From: JAAXGI01 sp965206975
GTDB lineage: Bacteria > Gemmatimonadota > Gemmatimonadetes > Longimicrobiales > Gaopeijiaceae
Assembly (NCBI GenBank): GCA_965206975.1
Contig: OZ242253.1
Span: 2,976,001-3,040,000, forward strand
DNA: 64,000 bases
Direction of reading: 5' to 3'
Both the position numbers and the translations under genes were made by a program. Below, piece after piece: positions 39,263 to 48,166 of this stretch (its first letter is position 1; each line of letters opens with the position of its first letter). Below the pieces are notes generated by a model. The model made no database searches, was not told the DNA's origin, and saw only the letters and a program-made list of their open reading frames with translations.

Positions 39263-39282
39263 TTCGGTCCTCCGGGGACGAT

Positions 39283-40824
39283 TCAGTGGGTCTCGCCGGG
39301 CGCCACCGGCCGCGTTGGGCCCTGAGTCCCACGAGCCGCGACTCCTTTACCCGAGCGCTTCAGGGGATGGCCTACCTCTTCCCATACGTCGTCAAACTCC
39401 CGGGCGGCACCCGCCGGAGGGGACGTGGCCAAGCTTACTACCACAGTAGCGGCGAGCCCTGCGAAGAAGCCTGGAAGCATCTCGTAGAGATCGTAGAAGC
39501 GTTCCTTGAAGAGGAGGACCCAGAGTATGGTGACGGTGAATCCGGTGATCATTCCGCTGATCGCACCCGCACGTGTAGTGCCCTTCCAGAAGAGGGAACA
39601 GAGTACCACGGGGGTGAATGCACATGCGATCCCGGACCAGGCGAAGAGGACGAACCAGAATATGACGCGTGCCTCGGTGAGGGCCATGGCGAGTGCAAGG
39701 AGGCCGATCACCACGGTCGTGGCCTTCCCGCAGGCAGAGAGCGTCTTCTGCGAGAAGTCGGGGCGGCAGATCTCCTGCACGACGTCCCTGACCACTGCGG
39801 AGGACGCCAGGATAAGGAGGGAATCGGCGGTCGACATGATCGCGGCAAGCACCACCACCAGAAAAAGCCCGGTAAGGACGCTTGGAAAGAGTGCGGCGGC
39901 CATCTCGGGCAGGATCGTCTCGGGGTCTCCGAGCCCCGGGAAGAGGACCCGGCCCGCCATCCCGGAGAGGACCGCACCGAGATCGAAGCCGATGATGCAG
40001 AGGACGGCGATGAGTCTGCCGGAGACGATATCGTCCTTGCTCCGGGCGGAGATGAAGCGCGTGAGAAGCTGAGGGGAGCCGAGGAATGCGAGCCCGATCG
40101 CCGCAAAGCCGGCCGCGCTCGCGATGCCCTCGAGCGTCAGGCCGTAGGATCCCATGGGGCTCAGGAGTGCTGGCTCCACCGCGCCAAGACGCTCTGTGAA
40201 CGAGCCCCACCCCCCGGCTGCGAGGATGCCGACGATGGGGAGCGTGACCAGGCACCCGAGCATCAGCACCCCCTGCAGGAAGTCGCTGTAGGCGACCGCT
40301 TTCAGGCCCCCGACCGTCGTGTAGTAGAGGATCACGACCGCGCCGAGAAGCACCCCGCCGGCGTATCCGACTCCCAGAAAGGACTCGAACACCTTCCCCG
40401 ATGCGGTCAACTGGGCCGCCGTGTAGAAGACGACCATGCTCAGGATGACGAAGGCGCTGATCAGGCGCAGCACGTGCCCCCGGTCCCGGAACCGAAGTGC
40501 GAGGTAGTCGGCCACCGTGATCGAGTCGTACCGGTCCGTGTACTCCTTGAACGGGCGCGCAACAAACACCCACGCCATGGCCACCCCCAGCACTTCACCG
40601 AGCACGATCCAGAGGGCGTGAGCGCCGACCGCGTAACCCATTCCCGTCAGCCCGAGGAGTAGCCAGGCGCTCTCCCCCGTGGCATTCGAGCTGAACGCGA
40701 TCACCCAGGAGGGAAGCTTCTTCCCCGCTACGAAGTATCCCTTAACGTTCCCCGACTCACGTCCCCCCCACCTGCCGATGGCGAGGAGAACGAGGAGGTA
40801 CAGAGCGAGTACGGCTACGATCAT
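39283..40824 (-). CDS. SSS-family sodium:solute symporter (PutP-like)
   Basis: 513-residue inner-membrane protein with about 13 hydrophobic segments. Family features: GYFVAGKKLPSWVIAFSSNATGESAWLLLGLTGMGY (PutP-like unwound TM1 region), DSITVADYLALRF, YTTVGGLKAVAYSDFLQGVLML, GSPQLLTRFISARS and AAIMSTADSLLILASSAVVRDV (sodium-site residues Ser-Thr-Ala-Asp). Closest in feel to Na+/proline symporters. Genomic context (class III aminotransferase, mmsA) suggests an amino acid such as 3-aminoisobutyrate or beta-alanine. The ATG 40824 lies 19 bp after the small membrane protein's stop. Confidence 0.93.
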   Translation of the reverse strand: MIVAVLALYLLVLLAIGRWGGRESGNVKGYFVAGKKLPSWVIAFSSNATGESAWLLLGLTGMGYAVGAHALWIVLGEVLGVAMAWVFVARPFKEYTDRYDSITVADYLALRFRDRGHVLRLISAFVILSMVVFYTAAQLTASGKVFESFLGVGYAGGVLLGAVVILYYTTVGGLKAVAYSDFLQGVLMLGCLVTLPIVGILAAGGWGSFTERLGAVEPALLSPMGSYGLTLEGIASAAGFAAIGLAFLGSPQLLTRFISARSKDDIVSGRLIAVLCIIGFDLGAVLSGMAGRVLFPGLGDPETILPEMAAALFPSVLTGLFLVVVLAAIMSTADSLLILASSAVVRDVVQEICRPDFSQKTLSACGKATTVVIGLLALAMALTEARVIFWFVLFAWSGIACAFTPVVLCSLFWKGTTRAGAISGMITGFTVTILWVLLFKERFYDLYEMLPGFFAGLAATVVVSLATSPPAGAAREFDDVWEEVGHPLKRSGKGVAARGTQGPTRPVAPGETH

Positions 40825-40843
40825 GGTCACGGGAGGCGGCCCG

Positions 40844-40945
40844 CTACCTGCGGTGGGCACAGTAGAAGGCGACGACGAGTCCCAAGCCGGGCAGGATCGA
40901 GACGCCGATCAGGATCCAGGTCGAGATGGGGAATCCCGCGATCAC
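40844..40945 (-). CDS. 33-residue single-span membrane protein, probable symporter accessory subunit
   Basis: A tiny gene whose GTG start (40945) overlaps the aminotransferase stop as GTGA and whose TAG lies 19 bp before the symporter ATG. The peptide is almost entirely one hydrophobic helix (about STWILIGVSILPGLGLVVAF) ending in Cys-Ala-His-Arg-Arg, so the C-terminus should be cytoplasmic. Very small subunits encoded directly before Na+ symporter genes are known (for example MetS of the MetPS transporter). Size, position and coupling suggest a similar role. No homology search backs this. Confidence 0.55.
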   Translation of the reverse strand: MIAGFPISTWILIGVSILPGLGLVVAFYCAHRR

Positions 40946-42287
40946 GAGCGCCCGGCGGCCACTACCGCGCACGCACGCTCGAGTCGGGCGAGACCCTCCT
41001 CGAGTTCCTCTTCCGAAATCAGCATCGATGGCCCGATCCTCACCACGTGACCGTGGATGCCCCCGATCCCGAGGAGGAGTCCCTCATCCCTCGCCGCATC
41101 GACCAAGCGGACCGCTCGACCGGGGTCCGGCTCCTTCGTCTCGGGGTCACGCACCAACTCCATCCCCCACATCAGCCCCATTCCTCGGACCTCGCCGATC
41201 CACTCATGCTGCGCCTCGAGGAGACGGAGGCCCGCACCGAGCTGGTCCCCGCGGACCCGCGACCGCTCCGGCGTGTCCTCGCGTTGCATGACGTCCAGCG
41301 TCGCCTCGGCCGCTGCCATCGCGACCGGGTTCCCGCCGAAGGTCGAGATCGTCTTCGCACTCCACGCCTCGGCGATCTCGTCCCGGGTGATGGTGACGCC
41401 GACGGGGAAGCCGTTCGCCATGCCCTTGGCCATTACCATGATGTCGGGCTCGACCCCCCAATGCTCGATCCCGAACCATTGCTCACCGGTGCGACCCCAT
41501 CCGGTCTGCACTTCGTCGATGATCAGGAGGCCCCCGTACGATCGGATGATCTCCGCCACACGCCCGAAGTAACCGGCGGCGGGCACCACGTAGCCGCCCA
41601 CGCCCTGGATCGTTTCCGCGATCAGGGCGGCGGGACGGCCACTCGTCGTAGTGAGTATGACCTCCTCCAGGTCCCGGGCGAAGCCCTCCGTACAGGAGGC
41701 GTCGCACGGTGACTTGAAGGGGCACCGGTACGGGTAGGCGAGGCCGCATGCCTGATCCCGGGCACCGAACTCGGGAGGGGTCTCCACGCAGCCTGGCCCG
41801 TCAGATTTGTCGCGAGGTACGAGCGGCCGTGATACGCGAGCTGCAGCGCGACGATCTCGCTCCGCCCGGTGAAGATGGAGGCCGCCATGACGGCGGTCTC
41901 GATCGCCTCTGTGCCGCTGTTCGTGAAGAAGGACCTCGAGAGCCGCCCGGGCGCCATCTCGGCGATGTGCCTCGCGACGTTCACCTGGTTCTCCGTCACG
42001 TAGAGGGTGGATGTATGTCCGAGCCTCTTCATCTGTTCAGTCGTGCGTGCGACCACCTCCGGATGACAGTGTCCGACGGAGGTGGTGAGGATCCCGGCAA
42101 AGAGATCCAGGTAGGCCCGTCCCTCCGGGTCCCGGACCCAGACGCCCTCGCCCTCGCTCAGGACCAGGGGATCGGAGTACACGGGGCGGACGCACGGGAA
42201 GAGGAATTCGTTTTGCCCGCCGAGGACCGCGTCGCCCTGCTCCATCGAAGCCGTTCCCGAATCCACAGCACGCATGCTGATCTCCAT
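40942..42287 (-). pseudogene. Class III aminotransferase (AGXT2 / beta-amino-acid type), frameshifted
   Basis: ATG 42287 follows GGAGCAGGG. The first 160 residues are normal (VYSDPLVLSEGEGVWVRDPEGRAYLDLFAGI, VGHCHPEVVARTTEQMKRLGHTSTLY, FFTNSGTEAIETAVMAA, YHGRSYLATNLTGQAAW). Near 41740, after VPGIRHAASP, one base is missing and the enzyme continues in another frame as YPYRCPFKSPCDASC, LLIIDEVQTGWGRTG (PLP-binding Asp) and PDIMVMAKGMANGFPVGV (Schiff-base Lys) to 40942. Cys-rich CxxxC insert and overall pattern match alanine-glyoxylate/3-aminoisobutyrate-pyruvate aminotransferase 2. True mutation or sequencing error is undecided. Confidence 0.85.
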
Positions 42288-42312
42288 CCCTGCTCCTTGG
42301 ATGACGGTCTCG

Positions 42313-43809
42313 TCAACCCCAGCGAGAGATCACCACTCGCTGATCCGTGTAGAAGCCGATCGCATCCCGTCCCTGTGCCTTAAGATCTCCGAAGAACGAG
42401 TCGCGCGTGCCGCCGAAGGGAAAGAATGCCATAGGTGCCGCGACTCCGATGTTCACACCGATCATGCTGATCCCTGCCCGGTACCGGAACTCCCGGGCGG
42501 CACGACCGTTCGTCGTGTAGATCGAACACGCGTTCCCGTAGCTGCTCCGTTCCATGAGTTCGATGGCCTCGTCGAGTGAATCTGCCTGGGTCAGGCCCGC
42601 CACCGGTCCGAAGATTTCTTCTCCGGCCACGGCCATCCCAGGCCTCAGCCCCTCCATGACCGTTGGGCCGATCCAGTTCCCCTCCGAGTAGCCCGGAACG
42701 ACGAGGTTCCGCCCGTCGAGTGGGAGCGAGACACCCTCGGAGATCCCGTGGTCGATGTATCCCCGGACGCGGTCGCGATGCTCCTTCGATATGACAGGCC
42801 CCATATCCGAACTCTCGTCGAGGCCGTATCCGACCTTGAGCGAACCCGCGCGTTCCAGGAAGCGGTCCCGCACCGCCTCGTAGGCGCCACCCACACCCAC
42901 GATCACGCTTCCCGCAAGGCATCTCTGTCCGGAGGAGCCGTATACGGATGAGACGCACGACGCGGCCGCATGGTCGAGGTCCGCATCCGGGAGGATGATC
43001 ATGTGGTTTTTCGCTCCGCCGAGCGCCTGCACGCGCTTCCCCGCTCGGGCAGCTCTCGCATAGACGTCTCGCGCCACGGCGCTCGAGCCCACAAAGGAGA
43101 CGCCCGTAACGTCCGGGTGACTCAGGAGCGTGTCGGCTACCTCCCTCCCCCCGTGGACCACGTTCAGCACACCCGGGGGGAGCCCCGCCGCCTCGGCCAG
43201 CTCCACGACGCGCTGATGGGTGAGCGGGTTCTTCTCGCTCGGCTTCAGGACGAAGGTATTGCCGGCCGCGACCGCATACGGCCAGAACCATAGGGGGATC
43301 ATCACGGGGAAGTTGTAGGGGGTGATCCCGGCAAAAACCCCGACCGGTTGGCGAAAAACTTCGCAGTCGATCCCGCTCGCGACGTCCTCGAGCGTGTCGC
43401 CCATCATGAGGGAGGGGATCCCGCACGCGTGCTCGATGTTCTCGATCCCCCGCTGCACCTCTCCACGGCTCTCGGCCACGCCCTTCCCATGCTCCAGAGT
43501 CAGCGACCTAGCCAGCACCTCCTTGTGCTCATCAAGGAGTGCCTTCAGCCGAAAGAGGATCCGAGCCCGCTCGATTGCCGGGGTCGCCCGCCACCCGGGG
43601 AAGGCTCGAAGCGCCGACGCGACGGCCTGGTCCACCTCGTAAGCCGTCGAGAGCGGGGTCTGCGCGAGCATTTCCCCGGTCCCGGGATCGCGTACGGGAA
43701 GCGCTATCGGAGCCTCCGAATAGACCCGTTGGCCGCCGATGTAATTCGGGATGTGTATCGAAATTTGCGGTATCCTTCCCACGTCCGTCACCCGGAAACT
43801 CGTTCGCAT
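42313..43809 (-). CDS. mmsA: Methylmalonate-semialdehyde dehydrogenase (CoA-acylating)
   Basis: Converts methylmalonate semialdehyde (and malonate semialdehyde) to propionyl-CoA (acetyl-CoA), NAD- and CoA-dependent. 498 residues: IPNYIGGQRV start typical for MmsA, EHGKGVAESRGEVQRGIENIEHACG (family-specific), GVFAGITPYNFPVMIPLWFWPYAVAAGNTFVLKPSE, GGAKNHMIILPDADLD, catalytic Cys297 in GSSGQRCLAG, and FPFGGTRDSFFGD near the end. First of a block with the aminotransferase 25 bp downstream. Intact. Confidence 0.95.
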   Translation of the reverse strand: MRTSFRVTDVGRIPQISIHIPNYIGGQRVYSEAPIALPVRDPGTGEMLAQTPLSTAYEVDQAVASALRAFPGWRATPAIERARILFRLKALLDEHKEVLARSLTLEHGKGVAESRGEVQRGIENIEHACGIPSLMMGDTLEDVASGIDCEVFRQPVGVFAGITPYNFPVMIPLWFWPYAVAAGNTFVLKPSEKNPLTHQRVVELAEAAGLPPGVLNVVHGGREVADTLLSHPDVTGVSFVGSSAVARDVYARAARAGKRVQALGGAKNHMIILPDADLDHAAASCVSSVYGSSGQRCLAGSVIVGVGGAYEAVRDRFLERAGSLKVGYGLDESSDMGPVISKEHRDRVRGYIDHGISEGVSLPLDGRNLVVPGYSEGNWIGPTVMEGLRPGMAVAGEEIFGPVAGLTQADSLDEAIELMERSSYGNACSIYTTNGRAAREFRYRAGISMIGVNIGVAAPMAFFPFGGTRDSFFGDLKAQGRDAIGFYTDQRVVISRWG

Positions 43810-44079
43810 GCACGGCACTTCCCGCGCGGAACGTAGGCCGGCGGGAGGCGATCCTCAACCCGAAGTCCGGACCACCGAAGCTGTGGGACGCTCGGCTCGC
43901 ACCCGCCCCTCGCGTGCAGATTTCGGGGACGCGGATGCGGGCGGGGAGCCGGCTCAACCCCCCGAGGACGCCCTCGCGCCCAAAGCCGGAAGTGGCAGCA
44001 GAGGACGAGCCCGGCCCGCGACCCCCTGCGCGGCACGGGGCTGAGTCACGGCGGTGCGAGTGCTACCCACTCCGGCGGA

Positions 44080-44402
44080 TCATCTCGCCCGGCTGATCGG
44101 GACGACGATGTACTGCCGCACATCGTGCACGTACGTCATCGGGGCGCCCGTCGCCCGCGCAGGGGGTTCCGTCTCCCAGGGGACCTCTCCCGCCCGCTTG
44201 TCGTAGGCCCGGAGCCCTCGTCCCCACATATTCGGCTGCACGCCGCCAAAGACGTTCGAGCCGTCTCCCATGAACAGAAGGGTGGCGGTGACGAGCGCCG
44301 CCGGCCGGCTGGCGATGTCCCGGGGCAGGAGGTCGATCCCGGAGTGGACTGGTAGCGCGAGCGTGCCTTTCTTTCCACCCGGCTCCGGGCTGACGAGGGA
44401 CG
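44080..44402 (-). pseudogene. C-terminal fragment of a PQQ-dependent dehydrogenase
   Basis: About 105 residues of the last propeller blades only: GIDLLPRDIASRPAALVTATLLFMGDGSN, GRGLRAYDKRAGEV and TGAPMTYVHDVRQYIVVPI, equivalent to the end of the other PQQ genes in the window. No start or upstream blades remain. At its upstream edge it abuts a photolyase-like fragment in a different frame, so this is a deletion scar. Confidence 0.75.
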
Positions 44403-44530
44403 GGGGCATGGAGAGAGGATGGATCGAGTACGAAGAGAGGGGTCACTTCGCCCCCTTTGGACCCCCGCGACAGCGGCTCATGGTCCCCCACCCGGAGGTC
44501 CTTCTCCCAGAACCAGAAGATCGTGCGCAC
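44403..44530 (-). pseudogene. N-terminal fragment of a DNA photolyase/cryptochrome-like gene
   Basis: From GTG 44530 about 42 residues read VRTIFWFWEKDLRVGDHEPLS and then GGEVTPLFVLDPSSL, matching the opening strand-helix-strand of the photolyase antenna domain (the WFRxDLRxxDxxAL...VxPxFVLDP pattern). After that the similarity ends and PQQ-dehydrogenase sequence begins in another frame. The FAD-binding domain is entirely absent. Too short to be functional. Confidence 0.6.
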
Positions 44531-44887
44531 GCTCCGGGCTTTCCCGATCTGCCCCCCTGTCACCGACGCGTCCGACCGGGATCGTGCGTGATCCGACCCG
44601 CCGCGTTGCCGGGCCTCACGCACACCTCATCGCGAGGGCATCCATTCGGGCCACCGCCCACAGGCCGTGTTCGTCGATCTACGGCGACGCCGTCGCCGCA
44701 TCGTTCATCAACATCACGACTTCAACCCTTCGCGCGAGTGAAGCCCGGGTAGAAGACCCGCCCTCCTGTTCGAGCTCCACCGGTGTCCGCGCGTTCTCGT
44801 TCGTCCACATCCGCGCTTCGACGTCGAGGTGGGGGGGTACCCGCGCACCCGGCTCGTGCCACGAATCTCCGTGGGGTGTTCCCGCGA
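44531..44887. other. Gap between photolyase scrap and tRNA-Leu
   Basis: 357 bp. A minus-strand frame stays open to 44679 (containing VELEQEGG and VVMLMNDAATASP) but resembles no family I recognise. Probably decayed sequence. Confidence 0.35.
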
Positions 44888-44970
44888 TGCCGGGGATGAG
44901 ACTCGAACTCATAAGGGGTTTCCCCCGGGGGATTTTAAGTCCCCTGCGTTTACCATTTCGCCACCCCGGC
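44888..44970 (-). tRNA. tRNA-Leu (anticodon TAA)
   Basis: 83 nt on the minus strand. Acceptor stem GCCGGGG pairs with CCCCGGC, discriminator A. D-arm GGCGAAATGGTAAACGC; anticodon stem GGGGA/TCCCC around loop CTTAAAA, giving anticodon TAA (codon UUA). A variable arm CCGGGGGAAACCCCTT of class II length and the T-arm GAGTTCGAGTCTC follow. The 3' CCA is not encoded. Confidence 0.93.
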
Positions 44971-45051
44971 GATGCCTCCTGCCGTGAACGCTGAGGCCGT
45001 ACGCCCGTGGCTACCCCGAACGATGCACCCGCGTGTCCCGGCCTGCTGAAC

Positions 45052-46910
45052 CTAGGGGAGCCGAAACGCGACGACCGCGTCCGTCGCAGCCACGGCGAGG
45101 TACTGCCTTCCGTCCGGCCCTAGGTACGTCATCGGGTTCGCATTGCCCCGCCGCTCGAGCCTCGTGACCCAGAGCTCTTCGCCCGTCGCTGCGCTAAGGG
45201 CCCGGAGCCGGGCATCGTCCGTCGCTGCCACGAAGACGAGCCCGCTCGCCGTCACGATCGCGCCGGCTCTCCCCGGTCTGCCAGTATTGGCCCTCTCGGG
45301 CGGGAGCCCGTCCGTCACCCCCACCGGCTCCTGCCAGACGATCTCCCCGGTGACCGCGTCAACCGCCGTCATCCGACCCCACGGGGGCGCGTGGCACGGC
45401 CACCGCATCCCGCCCATCTCGACATCGAAGCTCGCAGGGCGCGGGCCCGTGCGATCGTACGGGACGGAAGAGTCAGCCGGTGCGTCTTCCAGCCAGGCGA
45501 AGGAGCCGAGGTCCTGGCTGAAGACGAAGAGGTACTCGCGGTTCGGATCGTAGGCGACGCCGCCCCAATTCGGGCCGCCGACAAGTCCTGGGAAGAGGAG
45601 CGTCGTCCGGGGCGGCCCGCCCGGAGAACGGTACACCCACGGCGTGAACGGCCCCGCGTGATAGACTTCGCCCACGCTCTCGAGGAGAGCCGCGCAAGCC
45701 TCCGCGTGCTCCGGCGAGGTATCCTCGGCACTCACCAGGTCGCCCGCCTCGAAGCGCACCTTGGCGAGCGGCGGCGGGTTGACGGGGACGGGCTGTGTCG
45801 GGGAAGCATGCTCCCCCGGTACCTCACTCGGTGGCACCGGCATCTCCTCCACGCCGAAGACGGGCTCGCCCGTCTCACGGTTCAGGATGTACAGGTACCC
45901 CGACTTCGTCGTCACCCCGAGCGCCGGAATCGGGCCTTCCGGAGACGGGATCTCGAAGAGGACGGGCGGGGCCGGCGGATCGTGGTCCCACAGGTCGTGA
46001 TGGATCGTCTGGAAGTGCCAGACGTAGGCACCAGTCCGGATATCCACCGCCACGACCGAGTTTCCGAAGAGGTTGTCTCCGGGGCGGTCGCCTCCGTAGT
46101 GCCACGGGAGGGGGGCCGCGAGCGGGAGATAGAGGAGAGACCTCTCCTCATCGAGTGTGAAGTAGAAGGGCCAGGCGTTGACGCCGAGCCGGCCCACCCA
46201 GCTTTCGCCCTCCCACGAGTCGTGGCCCACCTCGCCGGGCTGCGGCACGGAGCTGAACTCCCAGAGCCTCTCCCCCGTCCGAGCATCGAAGGCGCGTGCA
46301 TTCCGACCCCCCCGTCCGTGCCCGGAGGGGTATTTGCCCCGACCACCACGACGTTCTCGTGGATGAGCGGCACCGAATTGTAGGGGATCCCCATATCCAC
46401 GACGCCTTCCTCGCCGAACGCGGTCGCCGGTGCCCCCGTCGCCGCATCCAGAGCGGTGAGACGCGAGGCCGCCGCGAAGATGATCCGCGCCCCCTCGTCT
46501 CCGTCCCCCGGCCAGTAGGCAACCCCCCTTCGGGATGGTGCGCCCTCATTCACGGTGAAACGCCAGAGCTCCTCCCCCGTTCCGGGATCGAGCGCCACGA
46601 TTCGGTCGACGGCCGGAAGGTACATGACGCCGCCCACGACGATGGGTGTCGCCTGTGAGTTCGGCTCCCGGGCCCCCTCGCCGGGCGGCGCATCGGCCCT
46701 GAGAGAGTACGTCCAAGCGCTCCGGAGGCCCGATACGTTGGTCTCGTCGATCTCGGAGAGCGGGGAGTAGCCCCGCCCGGCCGTGTCGCCCCGGTATGCG
46801 GGCCAGTCGCCCCCGGCTCCCGAATCGCCCTCGGGGAACGCGCACCCGACAGAGGCGAGAACTGCGAGCGGAGCGACCCAATACCCTCTCATGGGCCGTA
46901 TCGTCTGCAT
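45052..46910 (-). pseudogene. PQQ-dependent dehydrogenase (second large copy), frameshifted
   Basis: ATG 46910 (GGAGGCGGAG upstream) opens a signal segment ending ASVGC, then WPAYRGDTAGRGYSPLSEIDETNV, AWTYSLR, TPIVVGGVMYLPAVDRIVALDPGTG and IPYNSVPLIHENVVVVGANT. At the 7-C tract 46307-46313 the frame is lost. One extra base would read through to NARAFDARTGERLWEF and the intact remainder: DSWEGESWVGRLGVNAWPFYFTLDEE, WHFQTIHHDLWDHDPP, WGRMTAVDAVTGEIVWQEPVG, and RGNANPMTYLGPDGRQYLAVAA at 45052. Total about 619 residues. A soluble or lipid-anchored quinoprotein; substrate unknown. Confidence 0.85.
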
Positions 46911-47110
46911 GGTCTCCGCCTCCTTCGAATGAGAGTCAGGCGCCCGCCTTCGACGGGAGAGAGGCCCCATTTCATCCCTTGGAGCGAGCGCGGAGCCTCT
47001 TCGCGGGCCGAGCGGAGTGGGCCCCGGACCCGTCGCCCCGCCTCCACCCGTCTTCTATCCTGTCCCGGTGGAGCCCGCGACCGATGGCGCCCCCGAAGCA
47101 GCATGGCTTG

Positions 47111-48166
47111 CTAGCGGAAGCTCTCCTGGAGCGCGTCGAGGGCACCCGAGCCCGGGCAGAGCTCCTCGAACGGGACATCGACGAGGGGCACGTCCACGGT
47201 GCCGGCCACATCATGCATCTCCGGCACCTCCTCGTTCACGTAGAGGAGCCCGGTGAGGATCTCCCCCCGGCGGATCCGCTCCGAGATGTGGGCGTAGGCG
47301 CCGTCCCGGTCCGTTGGATCGAACCCTTCCGCAATCTTCCGCAGCCTGAGGAGCCCGCCGTCGTGCATCGCGACATCGACGCTCTTGCCCGGTGCGTACG
47401 AGACCGCAATCTCCGGCTTCCGTTCGACGAAGTCGGCGTCCATCACCTCGGTCAGGTGCTCCCTCGTGTACCGGTAGCTCTTCGTCGAGCCCTCGTGGTC
47501 GTTGAAGGTGACACAGGGAGAGATGACATCGATGAGCGCAAACCCCCGGTGGCGAAGTCCCGCCTGGAGGAGCGGCACGAGCTGCTCCTTGTCGCCGGAG
47601 AAGCTCCGGGCCACGAAGCCGGCTCCGAGCGAGAGGGCGAGGAGTACGGGATCGATCGGAGGCTGCACGTTCGGCGCCCCCTTCTTCGCCTTCGAGCCTA
47701 CGTCCGCAGAGGCGGAGAACTGGCCCTTCGTCAGCCCGTAGACGCCGTTGTTCTCGATGACGTAGAGGAGGTCCACATTCCGCCGGATCGCGTGAGCGAG
47801 CTGTCCGAGACCGATGGAGAGAGAGTCGCCATCTCCCGAGATTCCCACGTAGGTCAGCTCCCGGTTCGCCCCGGCCGCCCCCGTGGCGATGGCAGGCATC
47901 CGTCCGTGAACTCCGTTGAATCCGTGCGCCTGGTTCAGGAAGTAGGTAGGCGTCTTTCCCGAGCAGCCGATCCCCGAGAGCTTGACGATCCGGTGGGGCG
48001 GATAGTTGAGCCCGTAGAAGGCGTCGATCAGCGCGGCGGTGACGGAGTCGTGGCCGCACCCCGCGCAGAGCGTCGACATCCGTCCTTCATAATCCCGGCG
48101 GGTCATCCCGCGCGCGTTCTTCGGAAGGCCGGGATGTGCCACGCGAGGCTTTGCGATCCAGCTCAT
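47111..48166 (-). CDS. korB: 2-oxoacid:ferredoxin oxidoreductase, beta subunit
   Basis: TPP-binding subunit of a CoA-dependent 2-oxoacid (probably 2-oxoglutarate) decarboxylating oxidoreductase. 351 residues with STLCAGCGHDSVTAALIDAF (iron-sulfur Cys region), KLSGIGCSGKTPTYFLNQAHGFNGVHGRMPAIATGA, the TPP motif GISGDGDSLSIGLGQLAHAIRRN, VIENNGVYGLTKGQFSAS, and SPCVTFNDHEGSTKSYRY. ATG overlaps the korA stop (ATGA). The exact 2-oxoacid is inferred; 2-oxoglutarate is commonest for this architecture. Confidence 0.92.
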   Translation of the reverse strand: MSWIAKPRVAHPGLPKNARGMTRRDYEGRMSTLCAGCGHDSVTAALIDAFYGLNYPPHRIVKLSGIGCSGKTPTYFLNQAHGFNGVHGRMPAIATGAAGANRELTYVGISGDGDSLSIGLGQLAHAIRRNVDLLYVIENNGVYGLTKGQFSASADVGSKAKKGAPNVQPPIDPVLLALSLGAGFVARSFSGDKEQLVPLLQAGLRHRGFALIDVISPCVTFNDHEGSTKSYRYTREHLTEVMDADFVERKPEIAVSYAPGKSVDVAMHDGGLLRLRKIAEGFDPTDRDGAYAHISERIRRGEILTGLLYVNEEVPEMHDVAGTVDVPLVDVPFEELCPGSGALDALQESFR

